A stretch of 64,000 nt of DNA from assembly GCA_019914995.1 (NCBI GenBank), contig CM034132.1, forward strand, positions 7,177,524 to 7,241,523, in the 5' to 3' direction. The stretch is from Acanthochlamys bracteata (Eukaryota; Streptophyta; Magnoliopsida; Pandanales; Velloziaceae). Positions within the stretch are counted from its first letter, which is position 1. Each line of letters begins with the position of its first letter. The translations under genes and the position numbers were made by a program. Positions 45,078 through 58,176 of this stretch are shown piece by piece. The notes under the pieces are model-generated. The model was given only the letters and a program-made list of their open reading frames with translations. It was not told the origin of the DNA and made no database searches.

Positions 45078-45400
45078 TATTTCATGTGTTTTAAGAATAG
45101 CAATTGGTGAAATGTTGCACTTTATCTTTGAATTTTCATGTGTATAGAGATAATTATCCAGATATTTAATTTTCTTACTAGTGTTAGTCTTGTTGGGAAA
45201 CATAAATGTTGAAGGAGGTGTAGTAAGGCCCTTACATAAACATTGAATTTTCTTATTGATTTTTGAACCATAGTAATATGTTAAAAGCTGAAGGTGCAGT
45301 AAGGCCCTTTTGGATTTCATATATAGCTTTTAGCTAGGCATTCGACTGCAGGTTAACTCAGTAAAAGCTGCTATATTTGTAATATTATGTTAGGCAATAA
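45078..45400. repeat. 323-bp direct repeat, left copy
   Basis: Near-identical to 47935-48256 (begins TATTTCATGTGTTTTAAG, ends GCAATAA; only a few differences). It lacks TG...CA ends, a flanking primer site and a polypurine tract, so it is not an ordinary LTR pair. Non-coding; short open frames in it are shadows. Confidence 0.92.
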
Positions 45401-45879
45401 CTCAGTAAAAGTTTGGAAGATCTCCCTCTCGGACAAGCAGATTTTGCATATAGAAAGCACTAGTATTGTGGTTAGGAGAGCTAAGTATTCGAAACAATTC
45501 GAATGACTAGTACTTAAGAGTTACACGACTTAGGTGGAAGTTGATTCAGGTAGAAGAGCCTATGGTTGGACAATGACGGAGTGTATATGGTTGGAGATTT
45601 CTTTGGTTATTTTGCTCAAGAAGCATTTGAGAACTAGTTCACTCGTACAATTTCCATCAAAATAGGTTGGTGAAAGGTTCGATATGACTCTTGTCGAAAG
45701 AATAAGAATTGCGCTCTAACGTGCTCAACTTCACATGCCTTTTAGGCAAAGACAGCTAAGACAGTTAGTTGTGTCATTAATTAGATGCTGTCATCGGCTT
45801 TTAATTTTGAACATCAATAAACATGTGGAAGGAAGGTTCAAAAGATGCCCTAATAATTAGATGCCTTAATAATTACTCT

Positions 45880-47700
45880 TCACTCCATATTTTCAATTAT
45901 TAGTGTTCGTCATATATAAACCTCAGGAAAGATCTAAGGTAGATGGAAGGTTTAGAAGATGCCCCTTTCTAAGATATGCTAAAGGAGCTCAAGAGTATTG
46001 CATATGAGATCCTACTGCTCATTGGACTTTCTTTAGAAAGAACGTGATCTTTGTGGAGGATCAGTTGTATGGAATGTATGGTGATGAAGTAGGGAACTCC
46101 AAAACAAAAACTACAATTGCATTGCGTTTAGATGTGTCAATGCTAATAGAGGATAATAAAGTGACAGACTCTAAGGCACCACCAGCACACGCGGAGCATG
46201 TTCGCTGATCCTAGGACCTTAAACTCTTGACCACATAAGTAATCTAGGACTTATGATGATTATCTTGCTAAAGCGATGCTTGAATTTAATGTTGCATATT
46301 ATCTTCTAACTAGGGAGGAGTCTAATAACTTCGGAACAAGTCTTGGCAAGTGAAATGCTTTTTAGTGGATAGATGTAATGCATGATGAGATGCATGCTCT
46401 TTACAAGAATGATACATAGGAGCTGGTTCCCATATATTATATGTTGAAGGCTATTGAGAATAAAGAGTTTATAAAATCAAACGTGGTATCAATCATTAAA
46501 TCGACAGGTGTTGAGTCAAGCTGGTGGTGAAGGGCTAAGCGTAGAGAGAGGGGGTCGATTCTAAAAAATCTTCTCCTCAGTAGTAAGTCTAATGACGGTA
46601 CGGATGATCCTGCATTGTGTGCTATATTAGATCTCCACTTTGAATAACTAGATATGAAGATAGTATTCTTGCACGGGAACTAAATCAAATTTATATGTTG
46701 CAATCGGAAGGCTTTTTCAAGATAAGCAGATAGAAATTTTGCCAGATGAAAAACTAGTTTGTATGCTTAAGCAAGCACCAATGTGGTGGTATGACATATT
46801 TTCTTCTTACATTATCGGATTTTTGTACTTATCTTAAGAGATTTGGCTGACCTGAGATTGACTGTCACTTGCTGCTATATTCAGATGACATATTTGTGAC
46901 CGAATATATGCATGAAAACGTATTCAAAAATTGAAGGCCTAATTGTAAGGGCTATTGTAATAAGGAACTTCACTTGACAAAGAAGATTCTCTGGATGTTG
47001 ACATAGGGAATAGAGATAACAAAGAGATGCGGGTGACTTTAGAGAGCTACCTAAGCAAGGTGCTACAAAGGTTAGGCATGCACGGGAGTAAACCTAGTGT
47101 CTACTCCACTATATGTTAATCTCATATTATCTTATCATGATTGTCCTACAAAATAACATAAAGAAGATGAAAATGTTCATAATCTTGTATTATCGGCAGT
47201 TGGATGCCCGAAGTATGTTGTGGTGTGCTTTAGACCAAACGTTAGTCAGGCAGTGGGAGAGGAGAGCAGGTTACATGGCATGCTCAGGAGTTGCACATAG
47301 GCAAGCTATCAAGAGAATCCTTAGGTACATTTAGTATGTTGTGGATGCCACATTACTTTACTTAGAACATAACACAAAGTTAGGGGCTTTGCAGATTTAG
47401 ACTTCCTAGGGGATTTGAACAAAAAATGTCCATCAACGGCTTTGTGTTTGCTCTTATCGATGGTGTGGTAAGTTGGTATTCGAAGCTGCAGTCTATTATG
47501 TCATTATCCACAATAGAGGCTAAGTTACGTAGTAGCTTCCCACACATGTAAGGAGGCTTTATGGATAGGCATCTGTTGGATAAGGTTGGTTATCCATAGT
47601 AGGCTGCCTCTATCATGTGATAGTTAGAGCTGCTCGTAGGGTTTGTATCATTCCATTATGAAAATAGTAGAGAGTGAAAGCATTAACATACTGATGATCT
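45880..47700 (+). mobile_element. second Ty1/copia relic, heavily decayed
   Basis: Plus-strand fragments appear in copia order. An integrase C-terminal extension lies near 45920-46060 (KPQERSKVDGRF, then TFFRKNVIFVEDQ). RT follows at about 46360-47000 (LYKNDT.ELVP, LDLHFE.LDMKIVFLHGN, a YSDD-like block). RNase H blocks are at about 47150-47560 (IKRILRYI, then a GGAVSW-like GVVSWYSKL). Frameshifts and stops throughout. It lies wholly between the 323-bp direct repeats. Confidence 0.7.
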
Positions 47701-47718
47701 CTAACATGTATACCATGA

Positions 47719-47892
47719 CAAAACTTATAAATCTCAGGAAGTTACAATTCAGTTATTGTTTGGCTTGTCTTGGTAACGAGTAGCATTGGGGACAATCTTG
47801 GTGACCATGGGACTGTAGAAAGAAAACACTAAGAGGTAAAGGGAAGAGGGGAAGGCTGACAAGGCAAAAAGTAAATTGATAATCGACTAGCA
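47719..47892. repeat. 174-bp dispersed repeat, copy 1
   Basis: Near-identical to 60086-60258, same orientation (begins AAAACTTATAAATCTCA, ends GATAATCGACTAGCA). Non-coding. Copy 1 sits between the copia relic and the right 323-bp repeat. Confidence 0.9.
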
Positions 47893-47934
47893 AAGTAATA
47901 ATTATCTGCAAAGCCCCTAACTATCATATGCGTC

Positions 47935-48256
47935 TATTTCATGTGTTTTAAGAATAGCAATTGGTGAAATGTTGCACTTTATCTTTGAATTTTCATGTGT
48001 AAAGAGATAATTATCCAGATATTTAATTTTCTTACTAGTGTTAGTCTTGTTGGGAAACATAAATGTTGAAGGAGGTGTAGTAAGGCCCTTACATAAACAT
48101 TGAATTTTCTTATTGATTTTTGAACCATAGTAATATGTTAAAAGCTGAAGGTGCAGTAAGGCCCTTTTGGATTCATATATAGCTTTTAGCTAGGCATTCG
48201 ACTGCAGGTTAACTCAGTAAAAGCTGCTATATTTGTAATATTATGTTATGCAATAA
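47935..48256. repeat. 323-bp direct repeat, right copy
   Basis: Partner of 45078-45400, about 2.86 kb downstream. Ends about 60 bp before the target duplication of the large LTR retrotransposon. Confidence 0.92.
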
Positions 48257-48316
48257 TGCCTACTATGGTTTTCTCTATAGGATTTTCATGTATCTAGAAA
48301 TGTGAAAGTTCATTTG

Positions 48317-50538
48317 TGTTAGATATTCCTGCAAGATTAACTCAAGAGGGGAGGGGTGAATTGAGTTAGTCTATAAAAATTTTCGTTAAGTTTGTTATCC
48401 TACTGGCAGAGAGCTAACAGCCGGCTGTGTCAATGCTGTAACCTGCAGACAGAAGAGTTAGTGTGTTTACTGACAGAAATAACAAAAAGTAGTGCTCAGG
48501 GTATTTAACATGGTTCGGCAAAACCCCTTTGCCTACATCCACGGTCGCTCTATCACCAGAGCCAAAGCTTCATTAGACCTTTAATAAGCTACAAATACAC
48601 CTAGAGCGAAGTGCTTCGCCAAGCACACATACTCTACCGGGTTTCTTCGCCAAGACAACCCCTACCAGCCTCCTGGACACGCATGTCCCCCTGGCTGATT
48701 TGCTAGCACTATTACAAGGTCTAAGAGCTTACACCAAGCTCTACATGAGCTTCCTTTACCGGTGCCTGCAGCACCACCTTTAAACTGTCAGTGACAAGTT
48801 ACAAGAAAATAAACAAGTATTGAGTGCAGGATCTATCTCATGAATGTTGAGTGTTTAAGCAGTGATTCAGATGAGATGATCGGAGAGATTGCTGAGAGAT
48901 TTCTTCAGTATGATTTGTAGCAAGATTTGTTTGTGTGGAGTAGTTTAGTTCGTGACCGGCAGTGGGAGTTTTTGTATAGAGTGGTAGAGTTCTTGTATAT
49001 CTCTGTTTTTTTATTTGGGTTCTCTCTACTTCTGTTTTCTTTATGTTCTCTCCCTGTTTTTCTCTATTTCTCCACCACGTTTACTCGTTGCTGTGACTCC
49101 CTTTTTATAGAACATCTTTCCTGTGCAGGAGCCGTTGAGGAACGTTGCTGTTGGCGCTCGATTGTTCATGTCAGAGAAGAAGTGGTGTTGTCCAGTGGTT
49201 CTTCAGCTGTGTTTGTGCAAAGTCTTCATGGCATTAAATGCGTTGAGGAGGTTTGAATTTGCTGCCAACGGTTGAGAGCTTAATTCAGCTAAGCTTCTGT
49301 TTGAGTCTCGGTGAGCTAAGCTGCCAACGGCATGTCCATAATAAATGCAGTGCAGGTTGACTACTTTACTTGATCAATGACTTTGACTGCTTTCTTCCCT
49401 TGATTATTGAGCTTTCTTTTTGAGTGAAAGTGAAGATGATTTTAGCTTTTGTGAATCTTCTGTTTGAAGTCCTTCAGTCCGTTGTGAGTCTGCGATTTTT
49501 TAGAGGCAAGGGAAATTTAGTTGCCGCGCGAACATATGGGTCTGTCCCGAAAGAGAGAAGTCTCGCTTATATTTGATAGCCAAACAAAATTGGCCTCAGA
49601 TGTAGCCATTGTATCCTTCTGTCCGTATCTTTGTCCTTTGTCCCGCTTCAGTAGTAGCATAGCAATTGGCTATTATATGGCAGTGGCATCCTCTGTCCCG
49701 TATCTTTTTCTCTGCTGGCTTGCCGCCACCGACCGTGATGTGGCTGTGGCATCCTCTGTCCCGTGTGCTGTCCTCTTGTAATTAAATTCGTGATTTCTTC
49801 TGGAGGAAAATCGGATTCTGCATGTTGAAACATTTCTGAATTATCAGCAAGATATGATTCTGATGATGCTTTGCACTATGTTCTTTGTCTTCTCTTGTTG
49901 TGATTTTTCATGATTCTTGATATGAACTTGTAGCTGATATGTTCCTCAATAAGTCCTCAAGATTTTTGCTTCAAATGGATGACGAATTCTTGATTGAATT
50001 ACATCTGAAAAGTTGTTTCATCAATGACCGATTCTCGCTCTCATTCACCGAATTTTCATCTATCATTCCACGATTTTTCCAAGTTTATATTGATCATCAT
50101 TTGATGTGCTATTCTGTCAATCTTATAGTGTGCATGTTGGCATGTCTCTGATGGAAAGTTGAAGTTCAATTGGAATCGGCATCATCCTTGAAATTACTTC
50201 TGAAGAGTGAATGATTATCACGATTTTCTGATTCTTCTCTATCCAGCAAGCAGCAGCGAAATAGCAGCGAAGTAACCGGCTATTGAGTCCTCTATTTTCT
50301 GTTCATCTATGTTGGCGATACTCTGCTTTTTCTCTCTTCTTCTGCTCACGATATCCATGTAGCGACAAATTAGACAATTTGGTCGCTTGGTGGTGAGGAT
50401 TCTCTTTTCGCTTACGTGTGGGATAGATCTGCTTTTATGAATTTCTGCGAACTTGATTCCAATCATTAGTTCACCTAAATCCATAAACTATAATTCTTAA
50501 TTATTGTTATCATCAAAATCAATCTTGGAGTTCCAACA
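48317..50538 (-). repeat. 3' LTR (2,222 bp)
   Basis: Begins TGTTAGATAT and ends CCAACA on the plus strand, i.e. TGTTGG...TAACA on the element's strand. Next to the polypurine tract (50539-50553). Aligns throughout with 55812-58085. All open frames here are LTR shadows. Confidence 0.93.
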
Positions 50539-53500
50539 ATCTCCCCCTTTTTGATGATGACAAAACAATTAAGAATTATTAGTTTATGATTCTAATTAAG
50601 CACAATGTAATAACTCCCCCTCAATGAAATACTCATTTGATATTGTAAACATAATAAATCACCTGACCTGCGCATGATAATTCTTCTATTTCTCCCCCTT
50701 TTTGTCATCACAAAAAAAGTTAAAAGGAGGGTATCCAATACACTAAAATGGTAGTACCTGTAAATGGCAGCCTTTTCTTCTTTTATCGTTGATCCTTGTA
50801 TGAGGTAATGCATTTGTTTGTCTTGGTTCTTTTGGTTGCACTAATGCATGTTCTTCTACTAAATTGTGCAAATTGATTTCAGCAACTTTTTCTTGCAAAG
50901 AATGACATTTTATTAGTAGTAAAAAGAGCGATGCATGTCTGTCTTGTATTGCATCATATATCCTGCACAAAATTTGTTAGTTCACAAGGATAATATTTTT
51001 CTATAAATCATAATTCATATTATCATGACTATATGTTTTCTACCCCTTAGTAAGTGCCCTATGCTATAATGACCATACTCTTTTTCTTTTGTAGTTGAAG
51101 CACTTATCAACTTGTCTTCTTTCAATATAGAAGCTTTTCAGTAAAGTAGTTGACTTGAGTAGCATGCTTCACTTTCTTATTGGCTTTTCTCAACTATTTT
51201 GTTCCTGCATTGATAAATAACTTTTCTACGCCCAAAGGACATTAGCTTTCAAAGTTTTCTCATAAGCAGTTAATGTATGACATTCATCAACTAATGTTGT
51301 AATCGCATAATTTCCATTTAGCATATATATTGTAGATCTTGTAATAAAATTCACTAATTCTAAAAGAATCTAAAAGAATATATCATTTATAAAACATGCT
51401 TTTCTTCTTTCACTTTGATTCGAAGGCTTTTGTCCTTGATGTGCTTGCTTAGTGATTTATCATTTGATGGACAGCATTCTCCTCATAAAAAATCATTCAT
51501 TTGCATAGGTATTTTTATCAAAATCAATTTTCAATATCATTTGCATAATCAGCAGAATTTCAGTATTGATTATTAGTAAATAATTTTGATGAAAAATGAA
51601 TACTAAGTTAAAAGAAGCGAGTTACCCATACCTTTGGATAGCTTACAATGTATTCATACTCGTTTCTTAACTTACTCATGCAAAGTTTTGCTTGCCTTGT
51701 CTTTTAATAACTTATTTCTTTCTTGTTTACAGAGTATTCTGAATAATTTTGACAGCATGGTGAATATCTCTCCTTTTGCTATGTACTCTTTCTTCCCTTT
51801 GCTGATTACATTTAATTTTATTCCCTTTAGCTTATGAAAACATCCTGCAAAATAGTTTTAAAGACTCTTTCCTGCAGGGAGATGTCAGAGCTTTGATAGA
51901 ATTCAGAAGATTTTGGCATTATCTTTAGATGACATTATCAATATAGGAATTGAATTAAAATATCGAATAACACATCCAAACCGGAGATGATATCATGAGA
52001 TTTAGCTTCACATGTTGAGTTATATAGCAAATAAAACATAATGCGTCAATGAATCAAAATCTCAGTAAGAATTATTAACAATTCTTATCATTATAGATAA
52101 TACTTTCAAAGAAAACTCAGCAGTTTTGTTTAACAATTGAAAGCTTCATTAAGGTATATCATAATTCCACAAAACATTTAGACTCTTAGAAATACAAGCA
52201 AATATGTCTCAACATGATTAGTTACTGAACTTTCAGTGGAGTAGAGTGGAATCCAAAGAGTTTGACTCAAGATAGTTTGGCTTAGATATTCACTGAGGGA
52301 TTTAGATGAATCACTGTTAAGTCTCATCTCATTTGAAGAATTTTCTTTTAGCATGATAGTTTGGTTTGCATAAGCCAAAAAAAATATGGATCACCCAAGC
52401 AATTTCATCTCTGAAAAATTCATTCAATTTCAACTTAACCAAGAAGAAGAGTTTAGCTTTAAATAAGTTTGTTTAACGATGGTCAATAGTTTGATTATAA
52501 AGTGGCAATAGACAAAGATTGGTAAATCTCATTGAGGCTCCATATGACAAATCACTTGAAAACATTTTTGCAAAAACATGATGCAATCGTTTAATATTTG
52601 AAAAAAAATCATTCACTATTTAAGAGCAATTATGTATCAAGAATAAAGAGCCATGAGATCTTAACAAATATCAAAATTAATATAAAGAAGATATACTTAC
52701 CTCTTGATTGAAATATGATTTTTATCTCTTTATATGATTTACCTATAGATGGCTTCTTGTGAAGATCACTGTACTCATGTTTGAATATAAACGATGCAAT
52801 TTGGAGAGTCTCCTTGCATTTTGAAAATTTCAACAGAAAGTTGCTCGTCCTCTGTTTAGATTGCAGCTGGTTATTTTTCTGCTGTAATGGACATTTCTTT
52901 ACTGTCCTTGACGAATCTGCAAAATAGCTGAATCCTTTCTCGGCCTACTATTAATCTCATCAAGTATAGCATGAATGAATTCCTCAACAGTCAAAGTTCT
53001 TAAAAATATATATCCTCTAGGTAATGTGAATGATCAAATAAGTTATCTATATCATATTACATTAAACTTACTCTTTTGGCAAGGATTTGAAAATACTTTC
53101 AGTGCATCATTTTTGTTAGTAAGAAGGAAAAATGAATAAAATTATAGCAATCATTGATCATTACAAGGTAAAGGTGTTTACTTTTCAATCTTACAACTCT
53201 ATGGATCAAGTAGGTTCATGTGCACTTGTTGGAATGAGTAACAACATCTATCCATTTTTCTACTGGCTTTCAACTAGACAGAAAATCATCAACATAATAT
53301 GCATGTGTTACCTTTCTTCTTATAGTGAAGTGCTTCTGTTCAGATGCAATCTCATTAATAATCTTTTCACCATTTTGAAGCAATAGATCAATCTTGAAAA
53401 CTTGTAAATTTTAATATTTTATACATCCTTGCAGCAGTTCTGTCATGTGTTTTACTTTCTTTTGTTCATATTTCTCCTGCAATAGTTAGTAGCATATATA

Positions 53501-54007
53501 CTGTCCAAAAATTCTGAAAACTTCATATAGACTCACATTAATATTCATCAAAATATAATTTTATAAAAGCAGTGATTCTTACCATTTCAATAGCACAGAT
53601 GGTTTGCAATTAGTTTCACAGTGATTGAACTCATTTTATCAAATTGTATTTACATCAAGTGTTCAGAATTCTTTGGTTCAAAAATATTTTAATAAATCAA
53701 TGTTTATGAAACATCATTCAACAATCATTCAATAAATTTATTCATGATATATTCGTATGCCACAATTTAATTATTTTTACGTTAAAAAAGTTTAACCTAA
53801 TTTTAGAAAAGTGCAAGCATATTTTTTTCAAACAATTGTCGATGATCAAGATATCATTCAAACAAAATAACATGTGACAAAGCTTCAACCAAAATTTCAA
53901 CATGAATGCACAATGAGTTTCATTTGAATTGAAATGCTATAAATCATCAAAATCATTCAAAGATTGGATTACTTACCTAAACGCTGTAGAATTTTTGCAA
54001 TAGGGAT
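50539..54007 (-). other. internal region of the LTR retrotransposon with no recognised coding sequence
   Basis: About 3.4 kb between gag and the 3' LTR where protease, integrase and RT would lie. I find none of their motifs (no DTG/DSG, HHCC, DDE or YVDDM context) on either strand. The AT-rich sequence holds only short frames. The polypurine tract is at its left edge. Confidence 0.75.
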
Positions 54008-55755
54008 TTATCTCTTTAACACCCAAATTTCTTTGGGTTCTAAAGTGTTGGCAATCTTGAGAGTTTCCTTTGGCACCCATATCTTTTTATTCATATCTTG
54101 ATTTTTCTTGAATTTGGAATAACGAGTCACATATTCATCGTTGCTAGCAACATGGAAGGTGGATGGATCATCTTGCAAAATAATAGATTGTTTAGTAGTA
54201 ATGCATCTAGTACTTGATCTAAAGGGATTTTCACTTACCTCTTTCGGAAGATGATTGGTCTTGGAAATCCACATTACCTTTACTTTATTTTCATTATTTT
54301 TAAACCAACAAGAGCTTACTTTGTGACCCTTTCTACCACAATAGAAACACTTCAAAAAAGAAGTAGAAGAGTGTACCTTGTCAGTTTTGTACTTACTGCA
54401 GAATCCAACACTTGTAGTTTTTAAGTTTTGCTTGTCATTGATTTGGTTCACAGTAAGATTCTCAGTAGTTGGCATGAACTCAATATCTTTCCTTCTGAAT
54501 GCACCATTCTGTGCACCAAGCATTGCATCCAACCTGTTTTTACCTTTAACAAATTTTGCTAGAGAGACTTGAAGGTCACCGTTCTTGGCAGTCAATTCTT
54601 TTACCTCATTTTTCAGTAGTAAGCATTCAGTAGCATGTGATTTGTTTATTACTTTGACTTGGACAAGTTCTTCTTTCAGATTATTACATTCCGTATGCAA
54701 CTTGGCATTATTTACATCTAACTTTTTAATTTTTTCATTTAGATTCACACAAGTGGAGGAGTTATCAATGTCAGAGCTGCTTAGGTACTTACTAGTAGTA
54801 TAGTCATTCAACTTGGTACAAAGTTTCTCATTTGTCTCAATGAGCTTCCTGTTTTCAGCATGTAATGCATGTATTTCTGCACTTATTTGGTTAGTAGACA
54901 AAGCACCATCAAGAGCATCATTAAAAGTGAGTACTTGCTTAGTCAACAAATCGTTCTTTTCTTTGTATTCACGCATGCAGTTTTTCATACTTTTATTCAT
55001 GTGTTTCACATGCATGTATTTAGCATATAGTTGATCAAAAATTTCTTGCAAATCTTCATTTGAGTCATAAAATTCAGATGAGCTTACCTCACTAAATTGT
55101 TCATTATTGGCCATTAGACATAGTTCCATATCCTTTTGATGTATGGCTTCAGTTTTACTCTTTCTGGATGAGAAAGAATTTTTGTTACTGCATATGGGCT
55201 TTACTCTCTTCTGAGGCCGGTTCTTACTTCTTCTCCTTCGGTTCTTTCTCAAGATGTGCCTGTATTTTCTTGTTACCAAAATAATATTATCATCTCCTTT
55301 AGAAGTAGGAATACTTACCTCATTTTGATGTTCGTGGATGGCAGTCAAGCTAATGTTATCTTCTTTTTGATGATTTGGTATTCCTTCACTTTTATTTGAT
55401 GACATTTTACCTTCATTGTTTTGGCTAATCTCAAATTTGTCTTCATACATCCTTTCTAACTTGAGCGAAACTTCTTTTGCTGTGGAATAAAAATATATAT
55501 GATTAAATTGTTCAAAATTTAAGGCATGATACAATAATTCCAAGGCATAAGAATTTAAAGAAAAAAAGTTGTTATTCTCTGGAATTTGCGTTGTGACTTT
55601 ATCTCATTCTTTGACAATCTTCCACAAAAAATAATTTTGTGCCTTTAAGAATACAGTCATCTTCATCTTCCAATGTCTATAATTGTTCCCCTCAAATATT
55701 GGAGGACAGTCAAGTGATCTTCATTTCTTTTCAATGAAGTTTGATCTTGCCATAG
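54008..55755 (-). pseudogene. copia-type gag with CCHC zinc knuckle, N-terminus broken
   Basis: A 511-codon open frame (55543-54008) continues upstream to about 55755 through a segment with stop/frameshift. That segment shows IFEGNNYRHWKMKMTVFLKA, the typical start of copia gag (DUF4219/UBN2 type). The main frame has STAKEVSLKLERMYEDKFE (the usual AKEMWDKLE block), a basic stretch (KNRRRRSKNRPQKR), a long predicted coiled coil (roughly residues 165-335 of the open frame), then the zinc knuckle CFYCGRKGHKVSSC and a KKIWVPK tail. It would form the particle core of the element. The N-terminal break means this copy is probably inactive, though the main frame is still open. Confidence 0.85.
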
Positions 55756-55797
55756 GATCTTTTCCTCAAGGTTGTTAAACCTTCAAATTGGAGGCCT

Positions 55798-55811
55798 GCT
55801 CTGATACCAAT
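55798..55811 (-). other. primer-binding site (initiator tRNA-Met type)
   Basis: Minus strand reads TTGGTATCAGAGC directly inside the 5' LTR end TATCTAACA, the standard plant copia primer site. Confidence 0.9.
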
Positions 55812-58085
55812 TGTTAGATATTCCTGCAAGATTAACTCAAGAGGGGAGGGATGAATTGAGTTAGTCTATAAAAATTTTCGTTAAGTTTGTTATCCCATCG
55901 CAGAGAGCTAATAACCGGCACTGTGTCAATCTTTGAACTGCAGCATGTAAGAGTTAGTGTGTTTATCGACGTAAGTAACAAAAAGTAGTGCTCAGGGTAT
56001 TTTAACGTGGTTCGCAAAACCCCTTTGCCTACATCCACGGCCGCTCTATCACCGCAGCCAAAGCTTCACTAGACCTTTAATAAACTACAAATACACCTAG
56101 AGCGGGGTGCTTCGCCAAGACACATACTCTCACCGGATTTCTTCGCCAAGACAACCCCTACCACCCTCCCGACACGCCTGTCCCCTGGCTGATTTGCTAG
56201 CACTATTACAAGGTCTAAGAGCTTACACCAAACTCTCATGAGCTTTTTACCGCAAGTGCTGCAAAGACCACCTTTAAACCACGGTGACAAGTTACAAGAA
56301 AATAAACAAGTATTGAGTCGGGATCTATCTCATGAATGTTGAGTGTTTAGCAAAGTGATTCAGATGAGATGATCGGAGAGATTGCTTTGAGAGATTTCTT
56401 GATATGATTTGCAGCAAGATTTGTTTGTGTGGAGTAGTCAAGTTCGTGGCCGGGCAAAGGGGAGTTTTTATGTAGAGTGGTAGAGTTCTTGTATATCTCT
56501 ATTTTTTTTTCGCTGGTTCTCTCTACTTACATTTTTCTTTATGTTCTCTCCCCTTTTTTCTATTTCTCCACCACGCTTACTCGTTCTTTGTGACTCCCTT
56601 TTTATAGAACATCTTTCCCATGCAGAGCCGTTGAGGAACGCTTCTTTGTTGGCGCCGGTTGTTCATGTCGAGAAGAAGTGGTGTTGTCCAGTGGTTCTTC
56701 AGCTGTGTTTGTGCAAAGTCTTCATGGCATTAAATGCGTTGAGGAGGTTTGAATTTGCTGCCAACGGTTGAGAGCTTAATTCAGCTAAGCTTCTGTTTGA
56801 GTCTCGGTGAGCTAAGCTGCCAACGGCATGTCCATAATAAATGCAGTGCAGGTTGACTGCTTTACTTGATCAATGACTTTGACTCCTTTCTTCCCTTGAT
56901 TATTGAGCTTTCCTTTTGTGTGAAAGTGAAGATGATTTTAGCTCTTGTGAATCTTCTGTTTGAAGTCCTTCAGTCCGTTGTGAGTGTAGGTGATTTTTAG
57001 AGGCAAGGGAAATTTCGTTGCCGCTGAACATATGGGTCTATCCCGAAACAGAGAAGTCTGCTTATATATCAGTAGCCAAACAGCTGACTGTAATGTGACT
57101 GTTGCATCCTCTGTCCCGTATGCTGTCCTCTGTCCCGCTTCAGTAGTAGCATAGCAGTTGGCTATTATATGGCTGTGGCATCCTCTGTCCTGCTTCGAGC
57201 AATCGCCCAGCTGACTGTGATGTGGCTGTGGCATCCTCTGTCCCGTGTGCTGTCTTATTATAATTAAATTCGTGATTTCTTCTGGAGGAAAATCGGATTC
57301 TACATGTTGAAGCATTTCTGCATTAGCAGTAAGACATGATTCTGATGATGCTTTGCACTATGTTCTTTGTCTTCTCTTGTTGTAATTTTTCATAATTCTT
57401 GATATGAACTTGTAACTGATATGTTCCTCAATAAGTCCTCAAGATTTTTGCTTCAAATGGATGACGAATTCTTGATTGAATTACATCTGAAAAGTTGTTT
57501 CATCAATGACCGATTCTGCTCTCTGTTCACTGAATTTTCATCTATCATTCCACGATTTTTCCAAGTTTATATTGATCATCATTTGATGTGCTATCTGTCA
57601 ATCTTATAGTGTGCATATTGGCCTGTCTCTGATGGAAAGTTGAAGTTCAATTGGAATCGGCATCATGCTTGAAATTACTTCTGAAGAGTGAATGATTATC
57701 ACGATTTTCTGATTCTTCTCTGTCCAGCAAGCAGCAGCGAAATAGCAGCGAAGTAACCGGCTATTGAGTCCTCTGTTTTCTGTTCATCTATGTTGACGAT
57801 ACTCTGTTTTTCTGCTCTTCTCTGTTCGCGATATCCATGTAGCAGCAATTAGACAGCTGACTATTTGATGACTGAGGGATTCTCTGTTCTTCTCTGTTCG
57901 CGATATCCATATAGCAGCAATTAGACAGCTGGCTGTTTGGTGGCTGAGGGATTCTTTGCTCTGTGTGGGATAGATCTGTTTTATGAATTTCTACAGAACT
58001 TGATTCCAATCATTAGTTCATCCTAATCTATAAACTATAATTCTTAATTATTGTTATCATCAAAATCAATCTTTGAGTTCCAATA
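55812..58085 (-). repeat. 5' LTR (2,274 bp)
   Basis: Same ends as the other LTR, except CCAATA instead of CCAACA at the outer edge. It contains a 72-bp tandem duplication (about 57815-57960; repeated CGATATCCAT...GCAGCAATTAGACAGCTG) present once in the other LTR. Many small indel differences separate the two LTRs. Confidence 0.93.
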
Positions 58086-58176
58086 ATTTGACTTGTCAGT
58101 TTTTAGCAATGTGGATAGTGCCTTGGATAACTACGTACATCTCTAGTTTTGAATTTTACCTCTCTACTTCCTTCAG

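Larger units (their letters stand above)
48312..58090 (-). mobile_element. LTR retrotransposon, 9,769 bp, gag only (TR-GAG-like), copia/SIRE-type
   Basis: Element 48317-58085 with a perfect 5-bp target duplication ATTTG (48312-48316, 58086-58090). Read on the minus strand: 5' LTR 58085-55812, primer-binding site TTGGTATCAGAGC immediately inside it (complementary to the 3' end of initiator tRNA-Met, as in copia), gag 55755-54008, about 3.4 kb without recognised pol, polypurine tract AAAAAGGGGGAGAT, 3' LTR 50538-48317. LTR ends are TGTTGGAACT...TATCTAACA. The gag has UBN2-like N-terminal residues and a CCHC knuckle. With gag but no protease, integrase or RT, it fits the class called terminal-repeat retrotransposons with GAG (TR-GAG), which need a helper. 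Confidence 0.93.

Noticed and set aside
45078-48256. Interpreting the 323-bp direct repeats as LTRs of the enclosed copia relic
   Set aside because: No TG...CA ends, no primer site or polypurine tract at their inner edges, and identity far too high for the decayed interior.
49521-49781. Open frames inside the LTRs (48927-50151, 56541-58009)
   Set aside because: They are copies of each other in non-coding LTR sequence, and their frames do not agree between the two LTRs.
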